Numbered from the stretch's first letter, positions 42,886-54,822 are shown. The stretch: DNA of 64,000 bases from Beroe forskalii (GCA_011033025.1 WFMF01000021.1:124001-188000), one strand, 5' to 3'. A program made the numbers and translations. Notes: generated from the sequence alone by a model not told the origin.

Positions 42886-44655
42886 GTGTTGGGATTGCAG
42901 GGAGAAAGAGACATGGCAATCAATCTGCCGCAAACATTCGGGCTGCCAATCTTGCTAATCTTGCTAAGAGGAGGAGGACAGCTGGATCAATTGATTCAAC
43001 AAGCATGTTGCAAGATTCCATTAAGAAATGTGTCAAGTTGGTGACCAGTGATCTGCAAAAGCTACATCTGATATTAAAGCAATATCTCCTGGTCCTAGCC
43101 CATTGCTTAAGCAAACAAAACAACCCATGAAGAAAGCATCACCTAAAGTGCAACCCCTGCTGCTCGCCAACTGTTTCCTGGAACATCATCAAAAGGTGCT
43201 TCACCCAAAGCTGGCATAGCTCCAGTTTCAAATTCATTTCTAAAAGGTATCAGCTTATTGAAATCTTCTCAACTACCAACAGTGACTCCATATGGTTCAA
43301 ATATGCCACTTGCTAGTAGCAGCACTCTAAGTACGAGCTTTCAATCTAATCCTTCAAGCAGTAAATCAGCACCTCAGCCAAGTAATGTAACAGCACAAAT
43401 TCTTGCTAGTCAAAGAATGACATCTGATTCAGCATCTGTTGTTCGTGTTACAAAGAATACTTCCAATGATCCTGTTATAATTGATGTTGAAGCAAGTTCT
43501 TCTAGAAATGCTCAATCATCAAGTGGACTTCAATTGACAAAGCCTCGATCAATTCCTGCCCCAAATATTTCACAAGCTCTGCCAAGTTTCCCAGCTCCAA
43601 GACTTACCCCACCAAATCTTCTGGGAAAGAAACCTATTCTAACAGTTGGTCAGACTAGTGCATCTGCTTTGAAATCTCTTGTCAACAAAGTGTCTCGGCC
43701 CCAAAAGGCACCACTCAAACCATCCTTGGAAGTTGTGGTAATTGATGATAACAGTAGCAGTAGTAAAAAACCAACTCAGCAACCAGTCATGACAGTTAGC
43801 AGCCCAACTCCTAATGTTGTAACTACCACCCCGCCAAGAAGATCTGCCGCTCCGACTCTTACAACTCCACAATCATCACCCATCCAGAGGAGTAGTTCGT
43901 CCTCTCCTGGTGTATCTTCCCTGGAAGCTGCCATGTCTCCAGTTCTTAGTACACTTGGTTTACATCCTTCACCGAGTCAGAGACCAGATGAAACCACTTC
44001 AACAGTTCCACCATTGTCCCATGATCCACCAAGCCTTGAGTCTTCTAGTACAACAGATCCTGAGTTGGGCACTTCATCTGAAGATCGAACCCCTGCAAAC
44101 ACTCCAGACCCATCAGTGTCTAGCAATGGGTTGAAGTCGCCAGTCATTACGTCAGAAGATTCAAAACCTGTACAAGAAGCATCAACTTCCAATGATACTG
44201 AGGTAAAGAAGGAAAATGCTCCCTTGGATCCTCTGGAAATATCATGTGGCAGATGTGATGCCCCAGATGAGAAATTTGCCATACCAGGGAGTTCTGAAGA
44301 AAATCAAGGCCAGTCTGGTAATAAAGATCATACTGAAGGTACTCATAAAGAAGAGGTTCCAAAGTCAAGTACACCAGAGGGAAGTAATGTAGCAAGCAAA
44401 ACTTCTCAGGAGTCAAGTGAGACTATGGATTCAGAATCAACTATTGGTTGTGCAACCATGGAAAAAACATCAAATATAGATGAATCTCAAAATCAAGAGC
44501 TATCTACGACTGATTCGGATTTCCCTGAAGATATTTTTGCCCCTGATGTGTCATCCTCCACGGATGAAGGGACTAAGGAGCCAGTCATATCAAATCCGAC
44601 AACTTCTCTTTCAGATGCTCTCCATGCAGCGTCTGATGCACTGTTAGAAAACTAG
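42886..44655 (+). CDS. Ser/Thr-rich nuclear-type protein, long last exon
   Basis: Acceptor ACAG ends at 42885. The exon opens GVGIAGRKRHGNQSAANIRA and ANLAKRRRTAGSIDS, a basic stretch that could act as a nuclear signal. The frame then shifts by one base at CAAAAG (about 43055) and again at AACCCC (about 43153); both look like one-base homopolymer deletions. The correct frames read KATSDIKAISPGPSPLLKQ and then AARQLFPGTSSKGASPK, joining the long frame from 43258. That tail is low-complexity Ser/Thr/Pro with PVIIDVE and EVVVIDDNSSS, SUMO-interaction-like hydrophobic-acidic words. It ends DIFAPDVSSST...ALLEN at 44655. Most likely an intact gene with sequencing errors; function unknown. Confidence 0.65.
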
Positions 44656-46628
44656 TACTTGCAAAACAGAGACTTTTTAGCCATAGCATTGTTCAATATT
44701 TTGTATTAGAATGTTTTTCATTATTATAAGCCCATTCAGGGATAATATCTCTTGCACGATGTTGTATATTATTATCATTTCTGGAGGTAATTTTTATTTT
44801 AATTTATAAATTATTATTCTGATGCAGTTATTTAAAAGATATATACATAATATTATGAAGGAGGAACTTAATTTTGGCTATTTTTATTTATGCCACAAAA
44901 GTTTCGTCTATATGGAACCCCTCAGTTAAACATGACATACAGCAAGGGCATCTACAGTATGGCAGAACTAGGCACATAACCAAGTTCTACAACACAAGTT
45001 GTATTCATAAGTTCAGGATCTTAGTGACATTTCCTTGAGTTTGAAAGATGATGCCAACACAGCTGGCAGAACTATTAGTTGTTACCTATATAGGCTAGTC
45101 TTTTCAAATTAAACTTTAATGTTTAATCTTTGCTGATACATATGACAGTTGATTTGCCACATTAAAGGATTCAAAAATTTACTTTGAATTTTAGTTTCAT
45201 TATTCTCGTAATGAAATTTTATTTTTTAATTTTTGACCTCTTAGTCGTTCTCTTTATTCTCAAAATCAATATAAAATGTTATGTGATAAATTATGCTGCA
45301 TGAAAAGTAACAATACATCAGTTTTATATTCACAACTTTAAATCACTATACATGTTTATTTCTAATTTTAATAACTGGACCACCATTAATAATGTCAATG
45401 GTAGAATAAGATACTTATTAGCTGATCAAAAGCATTCCTATTGGAATCAAGAGCTTTGTTTAACTATTTGAATTTATTCTACTTTGCAATATTGGAGGGA
45501 ATTTTTCTTGATAATGTGATACATTTATCCATGATTATTAATTTCAATATATTTTTCCCATGTTTTAAGAGAAATTTCAACTCTTTTGTAGCAAATTGAG
45601 TCGTTCTTAAATTATGGAGTTGCCGTATGGCCATGGGCTTCTTTTTCATTAAGCGAAAATTTGCTTTCTGACAATCTTTCTGAAATAGCAAAACAAAGTT
45701 ATAAAAGCAATTTTTCGTCTCCTAAAATGTAATTTACACTGATATTGTCCCCCTTGTATAAAAACCTGATGTTTTAAAAGTAACAGATTTGCACAAGTTC
45801 AATATAGCCATAATTCATTACAATGAGTTTCCCGCTAAATTGAAAATAAGTTGAACTATAAGAATAGAGTGATGTTTGCTCAATGGCCATTAGGACTGCA
45901 GAATTGGCACTCTATCAAAAATGTCCTAATCTAGTTGGCACTTAAAAAACTAGTCTATAATGTGAGTACTGAGTATGGCTGCTTTCTGGAACTCTATGCC
46001 TCTAAAATTAGTATAATCACCATCACTCTATCTTTCAAAATGAATCTTAGAACTTATCTAATAGAAAAGAACCAGTAGATTACTTTTCAATTACTATCAA
46101 CCTTTCTTGACTCAAATGACCATACTCTATGAAGCATTGTCGTACCTTGCCTCTGTCCTATTGCTCAAAGTGTAGTTGGTTCAGATGCGCTTCGTGGTCT
46201 TTACCCCTCTTTAATGTACAAACTGGTGTGAGCGTTTCCTAGCTCCCCCCGTCACTTAATTTTGTCCCCTTCTTTTCGTTTATTATTGCATCATATTATT
46301 CTGTTATGACGGTATGTTAACCAGCAATGGAATTGAATTTTGAACTGGTTTTAATGGATACATTACCCAAGGATAGACAATATGAAAAAGTTATATTGTA
46401 ATTTTATTCTTAAATTGAGTTATTTATTTATTCTATTTTATTGATCTATTTTCTAACATATATTGCTATTTCCAACTACAAATATGTTTCCTAATATTTG
46501 CTTCAATTTTCGGAATATTTGAGCTTGCTCAATCCTAACTTAAGCTAACACAGCATTTGGAATACCATTAGGGCAATAGGAGGGAGATGACTAGACCTAC
46601 CACTAACAACGGTACCAGCGTAACTCAG
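44656..46628. other. 3' UTR and intergenic or intronic AT-rich DNA
   Basis: The first part should be the 3' UTR of the Ser-rich gene. No canonical AATAAA was found within the next kilobase; ATTAAA occurs near 45164. The rest holds no recognised feature. Confidence 0.4.
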
Positions 46629-46716
46629 AACAAGTTAATGTGTGCTGATGCCCTCCTGTCCCGTTTTGCTGATGTGAATGTGGCCAATGAAGATGGAGAC
46701 TCCCCTCTCATAGCAG
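46629..46716 (+). CDS. Ankyrin-repeat gene, exon A
   Basis: Between acceptor AACTCAG (ending 46628) and donor GTACGT (46717) lies an open exon of 88 bp: NKLMCADALLSRFADVNVAN then EDGDSPLIA. The A-D-V-N-x-x-N-x-D-G-x-(S/T)-P-L pattern is the loop and first helix of an ankyrin repeat. It ends in phase 1, which fits exon B. Ankyrin repeats mediate protein binding; the particular protein is not recognised. Confidence 0.65.
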
Positions 46717-46743
46717 GTACGTACTATACTTCGTGTACTTGGA

Positions 46744-46936
46744 ATTGGCGCTCTGCTTGGTTAATATCCACTGCATCTCACGTGAACTCCTTTGTGTACG
46801 ATACCGAATTATGGACCAGTCCCACGGTTGAATCTGACGTTGGGAATGTCATATTTAACCGTATGATTGGTATATTTGGTATCGTACACAAAGGAAATCA
46901 CGTGAGAGGCAGTGGATTGACAGAGCAGTGTGCCAA
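46744..46936. mobile_element. Hairpin MITE with ~60-bp terminal inverted repeats
   Basis: Arms 46744-46805 and 46878-46936 are inverted copies containing TCTCACGTGA and CCTTTGTGTACGATACC. The 193-bp element sits 27 bp after the exon A donor. Each arm carries a CACGTG. Target duplication not established. Confidence 0.75.
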
Positions 46937-47574
46937 CTTTAAGACATGCAAACTTTAGTGTTGATAAGTTGATATCTTTATACCTGTTGGTTGTATCCCT
47001 GACGAAGTCAGGGGGCAGGGGTGTTTGCATAAGTGGCCTGATGGGTAAATTCGATATTGAGAAACATTTCACTGCCTTATATTGCTGCCTAATTGATGAT
47101 GAGATATAGTGTGTACTGTTTTCTACAAGCTCTACTGCCTCTGTATTTCCTCTCTCATTACTATTCAATTTCAAAGTCTGGACTAATATTTTGATTTCTC
47201 TGATATTCATATGGGCAAATCCACGAAAACGAGGAAAAATTTTGAAATTTGAAATCATCAGTCCAGCAAAAAGCTTTGACTTCAAATGAAAGCTAAGACT
47301 TTCCTCTAAATGATGCAAAAAAACCGCATCAAAAATATTGAAAGACCTCGACGATTTGCGCGATTGAGTAGGGCTACTTTTGGACAATGTTCAGCCCTCA
47401 ATTAATGGCATTTTTGAATTATCATAAAGAATGCTTATATTTGTAATCAAGGGAATAATTTTTGCTCCATAGTGGACTTTTGATCTAGTTTGATTCATAT
47501 TTTAATATGAATAATCGCTTTCTCTAACTATTTTGAAGTGACGTTCAAACTCTTTGGGGACAATTGATGTGTGC

Positions 47575-48817
47575 GTTACGTAACAAAATGATGCAAAAAG
47601 TTTTGTAAAAGCCTTAATTCATTTCCATTTATGCCGAAAACTCATTTTCAGCTGTTTTGGATACTTTTGGTCGTCATGGCACATGTGTGAAAGCTTAGAC
47701 TGATCAAATTTAGACAATATGGCCTTGTGCGTTACGTAACGTTACGTAATGCACAAAACTTTTTCCAATTAATTTTCAATGAAAGAAACTGCAAGAAATA
47801 TCCATTTCTAATCAGAAAATTCTGTAATAACTTACAGATAAGGAATGTAAAGTAAATTTCAACTTAGAAAAGAATTACAAAGAAAAATTTAGTATTTAGT
47901 CATTCAATCCCACATACATTAGAAAATCAAAGCATAAATCGATAAATTTTCTTTTTTCTAGAACCTAAATGCTATCAAAAATGTATTCAGGGGTATAAGA
48001 TATCAATGCCCTTGAGGAATTGTGCTTTAATGGCCTCAAAAGTGATTTTCTCAAAAATTTGCCACTTTGTGACACATGAAAAAACATCTTTTTCTACTAG
48101 CAAATTCGAAAATCGTTGAATTTGGCCCTCTCACGATAGGAATCGGCCATTATTCATCTTATAAAGTTGCTGGGTGATACCAAGAGTGATCTTAACCCTG
48201 TCAGAAATGAAATATTCTGAGTATGACAGTAAAATCATAGAAAATTGATCCAATTTTTTGCTACACTTTTGATGGCCTAATATGGGACTGAAATTGATAG
48301 AACCACCAAGATTTTTTTAGATTGAGGACCTTGATTGCTCCTGCATCTAATTGAGGCCTTACTATGTCAATAGAACAGTATAAAATAGGTCTATTCACAG
48401 TGAGGAAAATTTGTGCATTACGTAACAGGCATTTTGTGCATTACGTAACAAATTATGTGAGCCTGGTAAAAGAAAATGGGGTGCATCAACCAATAAAAGC
48501 ATTGTTAAACTTAAAGTTTATATATTCTTCTATCATTAGAAACTAGTGTGAACTCCCCATTCGCTCACATGGAACTGACTTTTGTGATCAAATTCTGTCA
48601 ATTGATTTTATTTGATCCAGTCCTGTGCGTTACGTAACATTTTTTGATGGCTTGTGTAAAATTTTCTGTGCAACCAATTCTCATTCAAAACATCAAATAG
48701 GCTCAATGAATGTTTGAAGTTTGTCTCTAAAGCAAGGAATAGTGCTGTGATGACTTCAATTTGGCTGCCTTGACCTTTGAATCCTCAAAATTGAGTAAAA
48801 AGTGTGCGTTACGTAAC
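47575..48817. promoter_or_regulatory. Cluster of seven RTTACGTAAY palindromes (intronic)
   Basis: Perfect or near-perfect GTTACGTAAC/ATTACGTAAY palindromes occur at 47575-47584, 47731-47740, 47741-47750, 48417-48426, 48440-48449, 48629-48638 and 48808-48817. Six of them share the extended word TGTGCRTTACGTAAC in the same orientation. RTTAYGTAAY is the known site of PAR-bZIP and NFIL3/E4BP4-type factors. Flanking similarity (a TAAAA word about 20-30 bp downstream of several) suggests the cluster is a decayed repeat. Binding is inference. Confidence 0.7.
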
Positions 48818-48872
48818 GTGGATTTGGACATATATTTGATCAAATTTAAACTAAAACCCCTCCTCTTTACAG

Positions 48873-49033
48873 CCCTGGAACAAGGAAACACCAATCTCCA
48901 CATGATAGCCCTGCTGTTACATTACGGTGCTGACGTCACCCACAAGAACAATGCTGGACGGTGTCCTCTCTCCATTGCTATTGACTCCAAGAACTCCAAC
49001 ATTATCAAGTGGGTGGCAATTCCTCTGATATAG
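48873..49033 (+). CDS. Ankyrin-repeat gene, exon B
   Basis: Acceptor CTTTACAG ends at 48872. The exon completes an Ala codon and reads LEQGNTNLHMIALLLHYGAD, then VTHKNNAGRCPLSIAI and DSKNSNIIKWVA: an ankyrin repeat (G-N-T-x-L-H ... L-L-x-x-G-A-D-V). Continuing exon A across the junction gives G-D-S-P-L-I-A-A-L-E-Q-G, as expected for consecutive ankyrin helices. The frame runs to a TAG at 49031-49033, but a donor near 49011 (AAGTGG/GTGGCA) may end the exon earlier. Confidence 0.65.
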
Positions 49034-49130
49034 GTAGAAGTACATCACAATCCATTGCTATTGACTCCAAGAACTCCGACATTATCAAGTGGGCGGCAAT
49101 TACTCCTGATATAAGTAGAAGTACATTACA
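48971..49130. repeat. 80-bp tandem duplication of the 3' end of exon B
   Basis: 48971-49050 and 49051-49130 are direct copies with a few differences (TCCATTGCTATTGACTCCAA in both). The second copy duplicates the end of the ankyrin exon and its possible donor, so it is either a pseudo-exon fragment or an alternative exon end. Confidence 0.85.
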
Positions 49131-49403
49131 ACACCTCTCTAGGGAGTAATTCATATATCATCGAATTCATATAGATCGAGTTCTGACTATTTGAACCAGA
49201 GGTGCTGCACCCGTGGTCTGTCATATTTCATTGTAAGGGGAAGGGGATAATATAGGGAAAGGGGATCATTAAAATGTATTTTGTGTATACACAAGCATAA
49301 TATCAAAGTAAGCAACATGTTATTATAATAATTTCTGTACTTAATAAATAATTTTAAAAGACAAAAGGCTACTACGGAAGTCACCTAGATTTCAACCTTG
49401 CAG

Positions 49404-49532
49404 GCTGCTGGTGACAGGTCGTAACATTCCCCAGTGGGCATATGACAGCATAGCCTGCACTATGCCAGTAGAGGAGAGCATGGAACTCATTGCTCTCTCA
49501 GGCTCTGTCCCTTCTCTCTACACCCTCTCAAG
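49404..49532 (+). CDS. Ankyrin-repeat gene, exon C (seed of the splice-site satellite)
   Basis: Acceptor CTTGCAG ends at 49403 and donor GTAAGC begins at 49533. The open frame reads LLVTGRNIPQWAYDSIACTM, PVEESMELIALSGSVPSLYT and LSR. The last 59 bp plus the first 9 bp of the intron form the first unit of the 68-bp array that follows. The exon is outside the ankyrin consensus; assignment to the same gene rests on position and strand. Confidence 0.55.
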
Positions 49533-52500
49533 GTAAGCAAAGAGAGCATGGAACTCATTGCTCTCTCAGGCTCTGTCCCTTCTCTCTACACCCTCTCAAG
49601 GTAAGCAAAGAGAGCATGGAACTCATTGCTCTCAGGCTCTGTCCTTCTCTCTCAAGGTAAAGAGAGCATGGAACTCATTGCTCTCTCAGGCTCTGTCCCT
49701 TCTCTCTACACCTCTCAAGGTAAGCAAAGAGAGCATGGAACTCATTGCTCTCTCAGGCTCTGTCCCTTCTCTCTACACCCTCTCAAGGTAAGCAAAGAGA
49801 GCATGGAACTCATTGCTCTCTCAGGCTCTGTCCTTCTCTCTACACCCTCTCAAGGTAAGCAAAGAGAGCATGGAACTCATTGCTCTCTCAGGCTCTGTCC
49901 CTTCTCTCTACACCCTCTCAAGGTAAGCAAAGAGAGCATGGAACTCATTGCTCTCTCAGGCTCTGTCCTTCTCTCTACACCCTCTCAAGGTAAGCAAAGA
50001 GAGCATGGAACTCATTGCTCTCTCAGGCTCTGTCCCTTCTCTACACCCTCTCAAGGTAAGCAAAGAGAGCATGGAACTCATTGCTCTCTCAGGCTCTGTC
50101 CCTTCTCTCTACACCCTCTCAAGGTAAGCAAAGAGAGCATGGAACTCATTGCTCTCTCAGGCTCTGTCCCTTCTCTCTACACCCTCTCAAGGTAAGCAAA
50201 GAGAGCATGGAACTCATTGCTCTCTCAGGCTCTGTCCCTTCTCTCTACACCCTCTCAAGGTAAGCAAAGAGAGCATGGAACTCATTGCTCTCTCAGGCTC
50301 TGTCCTTCTCTCTACACCCTCAAGGTAAGCAAAGAGAAGCATGGAACTCATTGCTCTCTCAGGCTCTGTCCCTTCTCTCTACACCCTCTCAAGGTAAGCA
50401 AAGAGAGCATGGAACTCATTGCTCTCTCAGGCTCTGTCCCTTCTCTCTACACCCTCTCAAGGTAAGCAAAGAGCATGGAACTCATTGCTCTCTCAGGCTC
50501 TGTCCCTTCTCTCTACACCCTCTCAAGGCAAAGAGAGCATGGAAGCATTGGAACTCATTCTCTCTCTCTCAGGCTCATGGAACTCATTGCCTTCTCTCTG
50601 TCACCCTCTTCAAGGTAAGCAAAGAGAGCATGGAACTCATTGCTCTCTCAGGCTCTGTCCCTTCATTCTCTACACCCTACACCTCAAGGTAAGCAAAGAG
50701 AGCATGGAACTCATTGCTCTCTCAGGCTCTGTCCTTCTCTCTACACCCTCTCAAGGTAAGCAAAGAGAGCATGGAACTCATTGCTCTCTCAGGCTCTGTC
50801 CTTCTCTCTACACCCTCTCAAGGTAAGCAAAGAGAGCATGGAACTCATTGCTCTCTCAGGCTCTGTCCCTTCTCTCTACACCCTCTCAAGGTAAGCAAAG
50901 AGAGCATGGAACTCATTGCTCTCTCAGGCTCTGTCCTTCTCTACACCCTCTCAAGGTAAGCAAAGAGAGCATGGAACTCATTGCTCTCTCAGGCTCTGTA
51001 CCTTCTCTCACCCTCTCAAGGTAAGCAAGAGAGCATGGAACTCATTGCTCTCTCAGGCTCTGTCCCTTCTCTCTACACCTCTCAAGGTAAGCAAAGAGAG
51101 CATGGAACTCATTGCTCTCTCAGGCTCTGTCCCTTCTCTCTACACCCTCTCAAGGTAAGCAAAGAGCATGGAACTCATTGCTCTCTCAGGCTCTGTCCTT
51201 CTCTCTACACCCTCTCAAGGTAAGCAAAGAGAGCATGGAACTCATTGCTCTCTCAGGCTCTGTCCCTTCTCTCTACACCCTCTCAAGGTAAGCAAAGAGA
51301 GCATGGAACTCATTGCTCTCTCAGGCTCTGTCCCTTCTCTCTACACCCTCTCAAGGTAAGCAAAGAGAGCATGGAACTCATTGCTCTCTCAGGCTCTGTC
51401 CTTCTCTCTACACCCTCTCAAGGTAAGCAAAGAGGAAGCATTGGAACTCATTGTCCTCTCTCAGGCTCTGGAACCATTCTCAGGTTCTGTCCACCTCTCA
51501 AGGTAAGCAAAGAGAGCATGGAACTCATTGCTCTCTCAGGCTCTGTCCCTTCTCTACACCCTCTCAAGGTAAGCAAAGAGAGCATGGAACTCATTGCTCT
51601 CTCAGGCTCTGTCCCTTCTCTCTACACCCTCTCAAGGTAAGCAAAGAGAGCATGGAACTCATTGCTCTCTCAGGCTCTGTCCCTTCTCTCTACACCCTCT
51701 CAAGGTAAGCAAAGAGAGCATGGAACTCATTGCTCTCTCAGGCTCTGTCCCTTCTCTCTACACCCTCTCAAGGTAAGCAAAGAGAGCATGGAACTCTTCA
51801 GGCTCTGTCCTTCTCTCTCAGGCTCTGGCCCTTCTCTCTACACCCTCTCAAGGTAAGCAAAGATAGCATGGAACTCATTGCTCTCTCAGGCTCTGTCCTT
51901 CTCTCTAAACCCTCTCAAGGTAAGCAAAGAGAGCATGGAACTCATTGCTCTCTCAGGCTCTGTCCCTTCTCTCTAAAACCCTCAGGCTCTGTCCCTTCTC
52001 TCTAAACCCTCTCAAGGTAAGCAAGAGCATGGAACTCATTGCTCTCTCAGGCTCTGTACCTTCTCTCTACACCCTCTCAAGGTAAGCAAAGAGAGCATGG
52101 AACTCATTGCTCTCTCAGGCTCTGTCCCTTCTCTCTACACCCTCTCAAGGTAAGCAAAGAGAGCATGGAACTCATTGCTCTCTCAGGCTCTGTCCTTCTC
52201 TCTACACCCTTTCAAGGTAAGCAAAGAGAGCATGGAACTCAGGCTCTGTCCCTTCTCTCTGTCCCCCCTCTCAGGTAAGCAAAGGCTCTGTCCTTCTCTC
52301 TACACCCTCTCAAGGTAAGCAAAGAGAGCATGGAACTCATTGCTCTCTCAGGCTCTGTCCCTTCTCTCTACACCCTCTCAAGGTAAGCAAAGAGAGCATG
52401 GAACTCATTGCTCTCTCAGGCTCTGTACCTTCTCTCTACACCCTCTCAAGGTAAGCAAAGAGAGCATGGAACTCATTGCTCTCTCAGGCTCTGTCCCTTC

Positions 52501-52630
52501 TCTCTACACCCTCTCAAGGTAAGCAAAGAGAGCATGGAACTCATTGCTCTCTCAGGCTCTGTACCTTCTCTCTACACCCTCTCAAGGTAAGCAAAGAGAG
52601 CATGGAACTCATTGCTCTCTCAGGCTCTGT
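49474..52630 (+). repeat. 68-bp satellite carrying a splice donor, ~47 units
   Basis: The unit runs from GAGAGCATGGAACTC through ATTGCTCTCTCAGGCTCTG to CACCCTCTCAAGGTAAGCAAA (68 bp; a few units are shortened or rearranged, as at 50530-50600, 51430-51500 and 51790-51840). Each unit contains an AAG/GTAAGC donor identical to that of exon C and a CTCTCTCAG/G acceptor-like word 31 bp before it. Because 68 is not a multiple of three the frame changes every unit, so the roughly 60-residue open frames are artefacts. Homogeneity implies recent expansion. Confidence 0.95.
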
Positions 52631-53177
52631 ACATAGGGCAGTATCAGTTATGTGACTTATAAAAAGTGATCCGATCTTTCGAGTGAGCATCAACAGATAA
52701 TCCTAAAAGCTTGCTCGTGAAAGTCGCCAAATTTGTTTTTATACTTTTATACTGCTATTGAGCTATTCGTTAGGAAAAATTCCAAGCACTGGACGTTTTA
52801 TTTCAGGATAGCAGTTGTAAGATTTATGCAAGAGAATAGTGAGAATTTCGAGAAGGAAGATGTTGTAAGTACCGAATTGATTTTCTCAAATTGAATTGGA
52901 TACCAATTTTCTCGTCTTTTAGGGCAATAGATTTACTCGGAACAATAATTCTGGGGATCAAAATTTTGCGGGTACGAAATTTATGGATATTTTTGGTAAT
53001 ATTACGCATGTTAACGTATGATTATTAAGTCAATTTGAAATTCTGTGGGGAACGAAAATATGGGTATATTTTTTTCGAAAATCATCTTATTTCGTACCTT
53101 TAAAATTTGTCTATTAATCATTGAGCCCTGTAACTAAACTAAAAAAGTGTCATCAAATTTAGCTAATTTACCTTCAG

Positions 53178-53271
53178 AAGCACTTACTAACGAAAGGAGA
53201 AGACGACATTTTGGATACGGTTTCAAAGTACCCAGCCACGGTGTTCACGCCAAGAAACAGAGCCCCCATAT
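53178..53271 (+). CDS. Possible exon downstream of the satellite
   Basis: Acceptor TACCTTCAG (ending 53177) and a donor-like TAG/GTGATA near 53272 bound an open frame HLLTKGEDDILDTVSKYPAT then VFTPRNRAPIS. It could continue the ankyrin gene past the satellite. No family recognised. Confidence 0.3.
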
Positions 53272-54203
53272 CTAGGTGATACATTATGATGATGACCTTG
53301 TGGTGACCTCTATGGGGTGTGGCACAGTGACATGTCATAGGAAATAGGAAGTAGTGTAGCCTCCCGGAAAATCAGAGACTATGGACAGATATAATGGGCA
53401 GAATAATGGACGGAATATCAGAGACTATGGACAGGAAGGTGGTTAAAGCAGGGGTGGAGTTGCAAAACGTGGGGAAGATTGTAGGCGAAGGTTTTCTTTT
53501 GAAGATTGCGCAGACCCAATCTAAGATGCTGGATTTTTGTTGCTCCATCAAAAATTGAAAAAGTCTCCAGTTTTCGTGTTATCAGAAAATCTGATGAGCA
53601 TGAAGAAATTAAATGCCAGCATCTTCAACCCCAAAAGAAAAGCCATATTAATTGCAAGCTCACAGTTGCAAATATATGCATCAATCAGAATGGCCTATTA
53701 TGAACAACCCTGTGACCTGTCTTTAGAAAAATGGACAAGAAATCAATTATTAACAGGGTTAACTTCAGGAAATCCCCTTCCAAAACTCTTTCAAACCCCA
53801 TCGCAAATACCTACTTACCTAATGCGAATTTGCCGTTTAATATCTGACTTTTTATCTTCCTTTCTCTTCGATGGAGTTTATACTCCGCGTATTAGAAATT
53901 GGCGGACTGCTTGGTGACTCTTCGAGCTGCCGCGCACGTGACCAGCGCGTGACGTAACATGGGCCAATCAGAGGGCAGTAGGAGATGATGGACGCGCGCG
54001 CAACTCAGCGCGTTCTCAGAGACAGATAGTCCTCGAACGCAGGACGATTCATCCGCTGAAAGGTACTCACGAATTAGAGACAGGACGGCAGAGGACCTGA
54101 GGTATAGTTGATAGTGATTCCACCTTAACCCAAACTCTACTTCAAAGTATATCAAGTATAAGTACTTTGCTTGTTGAAACACTCGACTTTACCGCCAAGC
54201 GGG

Positions 54204-54359
54204 ACAAAATATGGGATAGAAATGAGCTTCAAGTTTAGCAAGAAGTATTTCTCATCTTCCAAGTGGTCTCGACGTGGGAGACAGAGTATCGGCATTCTGA
54301 TCAGGAAGTGCGATGTTTTTCCAATCATATCCTGTATAATAATATTTCCTTGTGTTTAA
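54204..54359 (+). CDS. Short open frame in left palindrome arm
   Basis: The ATG near 54222 opens MSFKFSKKYFSSSKWSRRGR, conserved with few changes in the other arm (57554-57366, minus). The basic, Ser-rich N-terminus is plausible as a first coding exon downstream of the CCAAT-containing arm end, but no donor can be fixed. Unknown function. Confidence 0.3.
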   Translation, partial: TKYGIEMSFKFSKKYFSSSKWSRRGRQSIGILIRKCDVFPIISCIIIFPCV

Positions 54360-54734
54360 AGAATCATGACAGATCTGGATATTGTTACAATCTTATGCTG
54401 TAAAAATTTGGAGCTGTTGTACCTTGTCTACCCTTCAAATAGTCTGATCACCGTCTGATATCCAAAAAGCAAATTTGAAAGCTTGTTTATCATTAATTTA
54501 TGCTCATTAAACTGAGTAATCACATTGAGGTACAAATAACGAGCGGAGACAGGGCTGCATAGATTGGCTGCCAGAGCCTGTTTTCATAATAAGAAACACT
54601 ATTATTGAACGTGTTGAAGTCCGACAAATTGTCTTGATTATGCTTTAGTTACAAAGTAATTCGAAAAGCATGCTATAAGCATAGCTATAAGCATCACCAC
54701 AACAATCTTTAATTTACAACATGTATCATTTCAG

Positions 54735-54822
54735 GTAACCCGACTATCGTCAGGTGGAACAAATACAGTGATCGGCTTACCAGGATTCGAAGTTCATGAT
54801 CGTGCTGCATCACTGAGATTAT
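54735..54822 (+). CDS. Putative exon in left palindrome arm
   Basis: Acceptor CATTTCAG ends at 54734. The frame reads VTRLSSGGTNTVIGLPGFEV then HDRAASLRL, with a possible GTGAAA donor near 54823. In that phase it joins the exon at 55069 without a stop. The other arm has the inverted copy at about 56907-56994. No family recognised. Confidence 0.4.

Noticed and set aside
43639..44416. Antisense genes within the Ser-rich exon
   Set aside because: Shadow frames of low-complexity coding sequence; the plus-strand frame has splice context and a longer open reading.
49558..52590. Many ~60-residue frames ending SVPSLYTLSR
   Set aside because: By-products of the 68-bp satellite; the stop is the TAA inside each GTAAGC donor, and frames rotate each unit.
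49474..52630. CRISPR-like array
   Set aside because: No repeat-spacer structure: the whole 68 bp repeats, no cas genes, eukaryotic context. The same applies to the 31-bp and 10-bp arrays.
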